Shown here: positions 1 to 5,678 of the stretch, in pieces
How positions within the stretch are numbered: the first letter of the stretch is position 1
Layout of the letters: each line of letters opens with the position of its first letter
Origin: Lachnospiraceae bacterium
GTDB lineage: Bacteria > Bacillota > Clostridia > Lachnospirales > Lachnospiraceae
Direction of reading: 5' to 3'
DNA length: 7,336 nucleotides
Assembly: GCA_900770325.1 (NCBI GenBank)
Contig: CAAGKE010000239.1
Coordinates: 1 to 7,336, forward strand
Translations under genes and position numbers: made by a program
Notes under the pieces: generated by a model
The model's database searches: none
Seen by the model: only the letters and a program-made list of their open reading frames with translations
What the model was told of the DNA's origin: nothing

Positions 1-795
1 TATGTAAATTGCTTTCAGGAAACAGTGGAAAATCCCGGCGAGGTGGCCCAAAAAGTCAGTGACCGGCATTTTGGGATCGGTTCGGACGGATTGATTCTGA
101 TCAAACCGTCGGATGTGGCTGATTTTGAGATGGATATGTATAATGCGGATGGTTCCCAGGGAGCTATGTGCGGCAATGGTATCCGCTGCGTAGCGAAATA
201 TGTGTATGATTATGGATTAACAGATAAAACCAGTATCAGCGTGAATACAAAAAGCGGAATCAAATATCTGGATCTGACTGTGGAAGAAGGAAAAGTAAGC
301 CAGGTAAAGGTGGATATGGGCGCTCCGATTCTGAAAGCGGCTGAGATACCGGTTCTCTGGGAAAAGCAGCAGGTGGTGAATGAACCGGTTTCCGTGAATG
401 GAAGAGAATACCGGATGACCTGTGTTTCCATGGGAAATCCCCATTGTGTGATTCCGGTGGAGGATGTGGATGGGCTGGAGATCGAAAGTATTGGACCGTT
501 GATGGAGCACCATGAGGTTTTTCCGGACCGGGTGAACACGGAGTTTATCCGGGTATTGGATGAAAAGACCGTACAGATGCGGGTATGGGAGCGGGGAGCC
601 GGGGAGACCTGGGCCTGCGGAACCGGAGCCTGTGCGGCGGCGGTGGCCTGTATCCTGAATGGCTGGACGAAAGAAGAAGTGCTGGTAAAGCTTCGGGGCG
701 GTGACCTGAGAATCTTCTGGGACAGACAGAAGAACCGGGTATACATGACCGGCCCGGCAGCAGTAGTGTTTGACGGAGAGATCCGTCTTACCTGA
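1..795 (+). CDS. dapF: Diaminopimelate epimerase, 5'-truncated by window edge
   Basis: DapF interconverts LL- and meso-diaminopimelate in the cytoplasm, the step before lysine and DAP-type peptidoglycan. The frame is open from base 1; the GTG at 25 is an internal valine, because the residues before it (YVNCFQET) match the family's usual N-terminal stretch after GNDY. There are 264 visible residues, and about 10-20 are probably missing. Both catalytic cysteines of the two-base racemase mechanism are present: Cys57 in MCGNGIRC and Cys206 in WACGTGAC, the latter preceded by the conserved ERGAGET segment. The DRHFGIGSDG block is the other family hallmark. The gene ends 103 bases before dapL, with no terminator between them, so the two are probably cotranscribed. 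Identification is secure; the start is not visible. Confidence 0.97.
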   Translation, partial: YVNCFQETVENPGEVAQKVSDRHFGIGSDGLILIKPSDVADFEMDMYNADGSQGAMCGNGIRCVAKYVYDYGLTDKTSISVNTKSGIKYLDLTVEEGKVSQVKVDMGAPILKAAEIPVLWEKQQVVNEPVSVNGREYRMTCVSMGNPHCVIPVEDVDGLEIESIGPLMEHHEVFPDRVNTEFIRVLDEKTVQMRVWERGAGETWACGTGACAAAVACILNGWTKEEVLVKLRGGDLRIFWDRQKNRVYMTGPAAVVFDGEIRLT

Positions 796-806
796 GAAGG
801 AGAGAA

Positions 807-887
807 ATGGAGATCTGCAGACAGAAGGGCCTGCAGGATCCTGTTTCAGATAGAATTAAGCAGAAAAAACAGGTTCTGCGTATATGA
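807..887 (+). CDS. Possible 26-residue mini-ORF between dapF and dapL
   Basis: A 26-codon frame (MEICRQKGLQ... ending in VLRI) starts with ATG four bases after a good Shine-Dalgarno sequence, AGGAG at 798-802. It fills almost the whole dapF-dapL gap. Its TGA stop (885-887) overlaps an ATG at 884 that is in frame with dapL, and the dapL Shine-Dalgarno begins immediately after it. I recognise no family. It could be a translated leader or coupling peptide that brings ribosomes to dapL, or a chance frame; 27 codons without a stop is weak evidence alone. The good ribosome site and exact fit are the only support. Confidence 0.25.
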   Translation: MEICRQKGLQDPVSDRIKQKKQVLRI

Positions 888-898
888 GGAGGAGCATT

Positions 899-2116
899 AT
901 GTTTAAAGTGAATGAGAATTACCTGAAATTACCGGGAAGCTACCTGTTTTCCACGGTGGGAAAAAAATCCAGAGCCTATCAGGCGGCACATCCGGAGAAG
1001 CAGGTGATCAGCCTGGGTATCGGAGATGTGACTCAGCCTCTGGCTCCGGCTATTATTGAAGCCCTGCACCAGGCGGTGGATGAGATGGGAGACGCGAAGA
1101 CCTTCCGTGGCTACGCGCCGGATCTGGGCTATGAGTTTCTGCGCAATGCCATTGCCAGAAACGACTATGCGGAAAGAGGCTGTGACATTGCGGCAGATGA
1201 GATCTTTGTATCTGACGGTGCGAAATGTGATTCCAGCAATATCCAGGAGATCTTTGGACTGGATAATAAAATCGCAGTATGTGATCCGGTTTACCCGGTT
1301 TATGTGGATTCCAATGTGATGGCAGGCAGAACCGGCACTTATGATGCGGCTACAGGAATGTGGAGTGATGTGATCTATATGCCCTGTACGGCAGCGAACG
1401 GTTTTGCACCGGAGCTTCCGGAAAAAACACCGGATCTGATCTATCTGTGCTTCCCCAATAATCCCACCGGATCTACGATTACAAAAGCACAGCTTCAGGA
1501 ATGGGTAGATTATGCGAATAAGGTGGGCGCTGTCATTATTTATGATGCCGCTTATGAGGCGTATATCTCAGAGGAGGATGTGCCCCACAGTATTTTTGAG
1601 TGTGAGGGTGCGCGCACCTGTGCCATCGAACTGAAATCCTTTTCCAAGAATGCCGGATTTACCGGAACCCGTCTGGGCTATACCGTCATTCCCAAAGATC
1701 TGAAGAGCGGAGAGGTATCCCTCCATGCATTGTGGGCAAGAAGACACGGTACCAAATATAACGGGGCGCCGTATATCGTACAGAAAGCAGGGGAAGCCGT
1801 TTACTCTCCTGAGGGAAAGGCTCAGTTAAAAGAGCAGGTAAAATACTATATGGATAACGCCAAAATTATCCTGGAAGGCCTGAAGGAAGCCGGTTACCGG
1901 GTTTCCGGCGGGGTGAATGCGCCCTATATCTGGCTGCAGACACCGGGTAAGATGACTTCCTGGGAGTTTTTCGATTACCTTCTGGAAAATGCCAATGTGG
2001 TGGGTACACCGGGTTCCGGATTCGGCCCCAGCGGAGAAGGATATTTCCGCCTGACCGCGTTTGGCAGCAGAGAGAATACGATTGCCGCAGTGGAGAGAAT
2101 AAAAAAACTTTCCTGA
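899..2116 (+). CDS. dapL: LL-diaminopimelate aminotransferase
   Basis: DapL is a PLP enzyme that converts L-tetrahydrodipicolinate plus glutamate directly to LL-diaminopimelate and 2-oxoglutarate, bypassing the succinylase or acetylase branch. Its product is the substrate of the adjacent DapF. The protein is 405 aa, normal for the family. It is a class I/II fold-type-I aminotransferase. The PLP Schiff-base lysine is Lys250 in SFSKNAGFTGTRLGY, with Arg258 in the same block. The cofactor contacts Asn188 (CFPNNPTGS) and Asp216/Tyr219 (YDAAYEAY) are also visible. I chose the ATG at 899 over the in-frame ATG at 884: the AGGAGGAG at 887-894 is correctly spaced for 899, and MFKVNENYLKLPGSYLF is the typical DapL N-terminus. 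No U-tailed terminator follows the stop, only a small CTGCT/AGCAG hairpin at 2141-2153. Confidence 0.97.
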   Translation: MFKVNENYLKLPGSYLFSTVGKKSRAYQAAHPEKQVISLGIGDVTQPLAPAIIEALHQAVDEMGDAKTFRGYAPDLGYEFLRNAIARNDYAERGCDIAADEIFVSDGAKCDSSNIQEIFGLDNKIAVCDPVYPVYVDSNVMAGRTGTYDAATGMWSDVIYMPCTAANGFAPELPEKTPDLIYLCFPNNPTGSTITKAQLQEWVDYANKVGAVIIYDAAYEAYISEEDVPHSIFECEGARTCAIELKSFSKNAGFTGTRLGYTVIPKDLKSGEVSLHALWARRHGTKYNGAPYIVQKAGEAVYSPEGKAQLKEQVKYYMDNAKIILEGLKEAGYRVSGGVNAPYIWLQTPGKMTSWEFFDYLLENANVVGTPGSGFGPSGEGYFRLTAFGSRENTIAAVERIKKLS

Positions 2117-2172
2117 ATAAGCGGTGTATAGCAAAGTATGCTGCTGTGAGCAGGGATCAAAATCTATCGCGG

Positions 2173-2200
2173 CAGTTTTACGAGTTTCGCAATTGACTGA
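2173..2200 (+). repeat. Intergenic repeat, copy 1 (upstream of the lysozyme-like gene)
   Basis: This sequence begins CAGTTTTACGAGTTTC and continues through AATT to CTGA. It recurs at 6917-6944 in the same orientation. The first 22 bases differ at one position only (G2189 versus C6933), and 25 of 28 match overall. It lies in the 167-base gap after dapL, about 84 bases before the chosen start of the next gene. It contains a TTGACT hexamer (2193-2198), but no -10 box lies at usable spacing. Its function is unknown; it could be a dispersed intergenic element or a regulatory site. Confidence 0.65.
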
Positions 2201-2283
2201 CCTATAAAGGGATAGCGGGGAGAGAATAGATGGAACCGCGGTTCGGGATAAAGGGGGTCCCGGGCTGCGCAGGGAGGATGAGT

Positions 2284-3828
2284 ATGGACAAAGCAGGAAA
2301 GGCCTGCAGAAGGTACCTGATGGTACTGGCTGCTGTTGTCACCCTTTTGCTCGTATCGGCAAATGGAGCACAGGCCGCCACAGCAAATGAGAAAACGGTG
2401 TATTCTTTTCTGACGGATACGATGGGATACAACCCGGCGGCTGCCTGTGGAGTGATGAGTAATATCTATTGTGAATCCCGGTTTACTGCAAATATTAACG
2501 GGCTGGGAGGAGCCTATGGAATCTGCCAGTGGGGCGGTGTACGCCGTACCCGGCTGATCAGCTGGTGCTCCAGTCATGGCTATAATTATACCACCTTGAG
2601 CGGACAGCTTCGATTTATGCAGTATGAACTGAAAACCTATTTTCCCCGGGTAAATAATTATTTAAAATCGGTAACGAATACTTCCAAAGGAGCATATAAT
2701 GCCGGATTTTACTGGTGTTATTATTTTGAGATTCCCGCAAATACCTACAGTACTGCCGTATACAGAGGAAATCTGGCCAAAAGCAGATACTGGAGCAGCA
2801 TGGGTTCTTCCAGTACCTGGCTGTCTGCGGCTGTGGCAGAAAACGGAATCAAGCTGACCTGGAATGCCACAAGTAAATATGGCTATGTGGTGAAAAGAGC
2901 CCTGAAGCTTTCCGGAAATTATGAAACGGTGGCCACAGTATCCGGTTCGAAAAAGAGCTATACAGATCACAGTGTTGCCATAGGAAAGAAATACTATTAC
3001 TATATTCAGCCGCTGGATTCCTCCGGAAAGGAGCTGGACCGCTCGAATAAGGTAAGCTGTGATGTAAAGCCTTCGCTGCAGGATTCTGAATGTCGTATTA
3101 TTTTATCAAAAACGGAATATACTTACGATGGAAAGGCAAAGAAACCAAAGGTAACTGTCATTTACGGTGATGAGCGTCTGTCCCTGAATCGGGATTATAC
3201 TGTAGCTTACAGCGATAATAAAAACGCGGGTACTGCTTATGTAAAGGTGACCGGAAAGGGAGAATATGCAGGCTATTTAAAGCTTTCCTTTACGATTCAT
3301 AAGGCGGAGCAGAAAATTACCGCTTCCGATATCCGCGTGTATTACAAGAGCGGAAGGATTGTGCCGTCCGGCGCTTCGGCAGCGGGGAAATTAACCTATT
3401 CTTCAGCCAATGAAAAGGTGGCGGCTGTAAAAAACGGAAAAATATACCTGAAAGGTGCGGGGATTACCACAATTACAGTGAAGGCTGCGTCCACCGCGAA
3501 TTATAAGGCGGCTTCTGCCACAATCACTCTGAAGGTTCTGCCGGGAGCCACCAATTTTACGAAAGTGGTCCAGAAGGGCAGTTCACTGCAGCTTACCTGG
3601 AAAACCTATCAAAGGGTGACCGGTTATGAGATTCAGTATGCAAAAGGCAGCAGCCTGAAAAATCCAAAAACAGTGACGATCAGTGATAAATCAACAGCTA
3701 CCACAGTGCTGAAGAACCTGACAAAGGGGAAAACCTATTGCCTGAGAATCCGCTGCTATAAGCTGGAAGGAAGTAAAAAACTGAATGGAGCATGGAGCCA
3801 GATCAGAAAAGTTGTTTTGAAAAAATAA
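2284..3828 (+). CDS. Secreted phage-tail-lysozyme-like protein with FN3 and Ig-like modules
   Basis: This is probably an exported peptidoglycan hydrolase or cell-surface protein of 514 aa. Residues 1-31 form a signal peptide: basic start, hydrophobic YLMVLAAVVTLLLV, and an AQA|A cleavage site. Residues about 34-170 resemble the phage tail lysozyme domain (Phage_lysozyme2), with the signatures GVMSNIYCESRF (likely catalytic Glu64) and YGICQWGG. Then come a fibronectin-III-like module (about 177-263), an MBG-like Ig repeat with YDGKAKKPKVTV and DYTVAYSDNKNAGTA (about 268-341), a Big_2-like module (about 342-420) and a C-terminal FN3-like module (421-514). There is no LPXTG, lipobox or second membrane segment, so it is probably released or held non-covalently. 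Start: ATG 2284 follows AGGGAGG (2271-2277) by six bases and begins the signal peptide directly. An in-frame ATG at 2230 with GGGGAG upstream would add 18 residues before it and is less likely. The enzymatic role is inferred from domain resemblance. Confidence 0.85.
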   Translation: MDKAGKACRRYLMVLAAVVTLLLVSANGAQAATANEKTVYSFLTDTMGYNPAAACGVMSNIYCESRFTANINGLGGAYGICQWGGVRRTRLISWCSSHGYNYTTLSGQLRFMQYELKTYFPRVNNYLKSVTNTSKGAYNAGFYWCYYFEIPANTYSTAVYRGNLAKSRYWSSMGSSSTWLSAAVAENGIKLTWNATSKYGYVVKRALKLSGNYETVATVSGSKKSYTDHSVAIGKKYYYYIQPLDSSGKELDRSNKVSCDVKPSLQDSECRIILSKTEYTYDGKAKKPKVTVIYGDERLSLNRDYTVAYSDNKNAGTAYVKVTGKGEYAGYLKLSFTIHKAEQKITASDIRVYYKSGRIVPSGASAAGKLTYSSANEKVAAVKNGKIYLKGAGITTITVKAASTANYKAASATITLKVLPGATNFTKVVQKGSSLQLTWKTYQRVTGYEIQYAKGSSLKNPKTVTISDKSTATTVLKNLTKGKTYCLRIRCYKLEGSKKLNGAWSQIRKVVLKK

Positions 3829-3838
3829 AAAAATCTGG

Positions 3839-3867
3839 TTGCATTTCTTTTTCAGATATGGTAGTAT
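3839..3867 (+). promoter_or_regulatory. Sigma-A-type promoter for the T-box/aspS transcript
   Basis: A -35 box TTGCAT (3839-3844) is followed after exactly 17 bases by the -10 box TAGTAT (3862-3867), with a TG extended -10 element at 3859-3860. Transcription would start near 3874, just ahead of stem I of the T-box. The -35 lies only 10 bases after the stop codon of the preceding gene. Confidence 0.7.
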
Positions 3868-3873
3868 TGCACC

Positions 3874-4125
3874 ATTAAAAGGCGAAGAAAGAGACTCTGT
3901 TTCTGAAACTTGACAGGAATTCGGCATCACCGACTGAGAGTGCTGATGGAGGGAAGGAGACAATAGGGAACACTCTGGAGCTGATTGGCTGAAAGAAGAG
4001 TAGGTCAGTACGTGGGTGCGCGTTAAGCACGGGAATGAGTTGGCAGAGAGAGACTGCAATGCGGGTGGTACCGCGGATTAAGATGATCCGTCCCGGAATG
4101 TGAAAGCATTCCGGGATTTTTGATT
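3874..4125 (+). promoter_or_regulatory. T-box riboswitch upstream of aspS, probable Asn (AAC) specifier
   Basis: This leader senses uncharged tRNA and controls transcription into aspS. The canonical T-box core GGGTGGTACCGCGG lies at 4063-4076, with the tRNA-acceptor-binding TGGT at 4066-4069. Hand folding gives stem I: a base helix AGAG 3890-3893 with CTCT 3973-3976, a specifier loop, and a second helix TGTTTCT 3898-3904 with GGAGACA 3956-3962 (two G-U pairs). The 3' side of the loop contains AAC (3969-3971), followed by A. This is the register of the B. subtilis glyQS leader, where GGC plus A precedes a base helix of the same kind. AAC is an asparagine codon. A CATCA/TGATG hairpin (3925-3929 with 3944-3948) may form the distal part, and GTGC/GCAC (4016-4019 with 4027-4030) a stem III. 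The T-box class is certain; the specifier is inferred from my folding. Confidence 0.93.
4091..4125 (+). terminator. Rho-independent terminator of the T-box leader
   Basis: A perfect 10-base-pair stem (TCCCGGAATG 4091-4100 with CATTCCGGGA 4107-4116) has a six-base loop and is followed by TTTTTGATT. It sits 14 bases after the T-box core, the standard position for the expression-platform terminator. The adjacent CGGAT/ATCCG pair (4074-4078 with 4086-4090) shares bases with the T-box core, so it competes with the antiterminator. Confidence 0.93.
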
Positions 4126-4161
4126 CCTGCACAGGAAGGTGATTCCGACCCTTCATGCAGG
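4126..4161 (+). other. Stem-loop in the aspS leader, downstream of the terminator
   Basis: CCTGCA (4126-4131) pairs with TGCAGG (4156-4161). Inside it, GAAGG (4135-4139) pairs with CCTTC (4150-4154), leaving a 10-base loop. There is no U-run after it, so it is not a terminator. It lies in the part of the leader transcribed only on readthrough, about 60 bases before the aspS Shine-Dalgarno. It may stabilise or present the mRNA 5' region; no function is shown. Confidence 0.4.
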
Positions 4162-4235
4162 AAGCCTTCGGCAAAAAGCACCGGAATGCCGGAAAATGTT
4201 ACAGCCGGAAATGGCAGTAAGAGAGGAGAATTGTG

Positions 4236-5567
4236 ATGGAATTTATGACAGGTATAAGGCCGGTGGAAACACTGGAAATGGATCAGCTGCTGTCGGAAGA
4301 CATGGCAGGAAAGACAGTGAAGGTAAACGGAACGGTTCATTCAGTCAATGATATGGGAGCGGTGGCCTTCGTGATCCTGCGTAAACGGGATGGACTGCTT
4401 CAGTGTGTATATCAGGAGAAGGATGCGGATTTTGATCTGAAGCTGCTGAGAGAGGGAACTACCCTGGAACTGGAGGGGCTGCTGGAAAAGGATGAGCGGG
4501 CACCGCACGGAATCGAGGTGCGGATCTGCCATGTGAAGATTCTTTCTCAGCCGTCGGAGGCGATGCCGCTTCCGATTTCCAAATGGAAGATGAACACTTC
4601 ACTGGATGCGAAATTGAATTACCGCTCGATCTCCCTGAGAAATATCCGGGAGCGGGCTAAATTTAAGATACAGGAGGGAATCGTCCGTGGTTTCCGGGAT
4701 TTCCTTTACAGCCAGGATTTTACGGAGATTCATACACCCAAGGTGGGTGCGAAGAGTGCGGAGGGCGGCGCAAACCTGTTCCGTCTGGAGTATTTCCATC
4801 ACCCGGCAGTGCTTCAGCAGAGTCCTCAGCTTTACAAGCAGATGATGGTGGGCGTATTTGAACGGGTATTTGAGACGGGACCGGTATTTCGTGCGGAAAA
4901 GCATAATACCAAACGCCATCTGAATGAATATACCAGCCTGGATTTTGAGATGGGATATATTCAGGGCTTTGAAGATATCATGGCCATGGAAACAGGATTT
5001 CTGCAGTATATGCTGGAGCTTCTGAAGCGGGAATATGCGGATGAGCTGAATATTTTAAATGTGACTTTGCCGGATGCTTCCAGAATCCCATCCGTCCGCT
5101 TTGATGAAGCGAAGCGCCTGGTAGCTGAAAAATATGACCGGAAGATCCGCAATCCCTTTGACCTGGAGCCGGAAGAGGAAGCGCTGATCGGACGTTATTT
5201 CCAGGAAGAGTATCATGCGGATTTCGTATTTGTCACCCATTATCCCTCCAAGAAGCGCCCCTTCTACGCAATGGATGATCCGGAGGATAACAGATATACC
5301 TTAAGCTTCGACCTGCTGTATCATGGTCTGGAGATCACTACAGGAGGACAGCGTATCCACGATTATCAGATGCTCAGAGAAAAGATCGCTGCTAAGGGAA
5401 TGACAGAGGAAGGGCTGGAGCAGTATCTTAATACCTTCAAGCACGGTATGCCGCCTCACGGAGGTCTTGGAATCGGACTGGAGCGTCTGACCATGAAGTT
5501 GATCGGAGAGGACAATATCCGGGAAACCACTCTGTTCCCCAGAGACCTGTCCAGACTGGAACCGTAA
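4236..5567 (+). CDS. aspS: Aspartyl-tRNA synthetase, archaeal type, probably non-discriminating
   Basis: This class IIb synthetase of 443 aa attaches aspartate to tRNA(Asp) and, if non-discriminating, to tRNA(Asn). It lacks the large insertion domain of standard bacterial AspRS (about 590 aa) and resembles the archaeal form. The N-terminal OB-fold anticodon-binding domain is about residues 8-105. The catalytic domain has motif 1 (FTEIHTPKV, Pro168), the SPQLYKQ block, motif 2 (FRAEKHNTKRHLNE, from Phe218) and motif 3 (GLGIGLERLTM, Glu416-Arg417). His35 and Pro90 occupy the OB-fold positions held by Trp26 and Lys85 in the discriminating Thermococcus kodakarensis enzyme. The ATG at 4236 follows AGAGGAG (4222-4228) by seven bases; a GTG lies immediately upstream in frame. 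Expression is controlled by the T-box leader. gatC downstream supports the indirect Asn-tRNA route. An AsnRS identity is unlikely given the AspRS-like active-site blocks. Confidence 0.93.
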   Translation: MEFMTGIRPVETLEMDQLLSEDMAGKTVKVNGTVHSVNDMGAVAFVILRKRDGLLQCVYQEKDADFDLKLLREGTTLELEGLLEKDERAPHGIEVRICHVKILSQPSEAMPLPISKWKMNTSLDAKLNYRSISLRNIRERAKFKIQEGIVRGFRDFLYSQDFTEIHTPKVGAKSAEGGANLFRLEYFHHPAVLQQSPQLYKQMMVGVFERVFETGPVFRAEKHNTKRHLNEYTSLDFEMGYIQGFEDIMAMETGFLQYMLELLKREYADELNILNVTLPDASRIPSVRFDEAKRLVAEKYDRKIRNPFDLEPEEEALIGRYFQEEYHADFVFVTHYPSKKRPFYAMDDPEDNRYTLSFDLLYHGLEITTGGQRIHDYQMLREKIAAKGMTEEGLEQYLNTFKHGMPPHGGLGIGLERLTMKLIGEDNIRETTLFPRDLSRLEP

Positions 5568-5592
5568 ACGGCACCGCCGGGAGGATATTTTC

Positions 5593-5621
5593 GTTATTGT
5601 TCACAGTAACATATTTTCTTT
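5593..5621 (+). terminator. Weak terminator-like hairpin after aspS
   Basis: GTTATTG (5593-5599) pairs with CAGTAAC (5604-5610), seven pairs including one G-U, with a four-base loop. It is followed by ATATTTTCTTT. The stem is short and AU-rich, so termination would be inefficient at best. It lies 26 bases after the aspS stop, before the zinc-ribbon gene. If it leaks, the T-box transcript could continue toward gatC. Confidence 0.3.
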
Positions 5622-5678
5622 GCAGGCTGCTGCGAACAGTAAGATTTTCATGTTTAGAAAGGGCAGGGAAAGACAGGA

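Noticed and set aside
210..746. 178-codon frame on the - strand inside dapF
   Set aside because: It lies wholly opposite a conserved enzyme gene, with low-complexity Ser/Thr/Pro-rich translation and no family resemblance. The other - strand frames in the window are the same kind of shadow.
884..898. Upstream ATG start for dapL
   Set aside because: The strong AGGAGGAG site lies inside that extension and is spaced for the ATG at 899, which gives the usual DapL N-terminus.
2193..2208. TTGACT followed by TATAAA, resembling a promoter
   Set aside because: The two hexamers are four bases apart instead of 16-18, and no other -10 box lies at correct spacing from TTGACT.
2230..2283. Upstream ATG start for the lysozyme-like protein
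   Set aside because: It has a possible GGGGAG ribosome site, but it would place 18 polar residues before a complete signal peptide. The ATG at 2284 has a better Shine-Dalgarno sequence and starts the signal peptide directly.
3826..3855. A-rich then T-rich stretch after the lysozyme-like gene as a terminator
   Set aside because: The possible A-U stem is interrupted, contains no G-C pairs, and overlaps the -35 region of the aspS promoter.
4139..4351. 70-codon + strand frame overlapping the aspS leader and start
   Set aside because: It starts with GTG directly against its purine stretch, runs through leader structure and into aspS in another frame, and resembles no family.
5598..5645. Promoter before the zinc-ribbon gene (TTGCAG with TAAGAT)
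   Set aside because: The TTGCAG-to-TAAGAT spacing is 14 bases, and the correctly spaced alternative -35 is a poor match. A promoter here cannot be supported from sequence alone.
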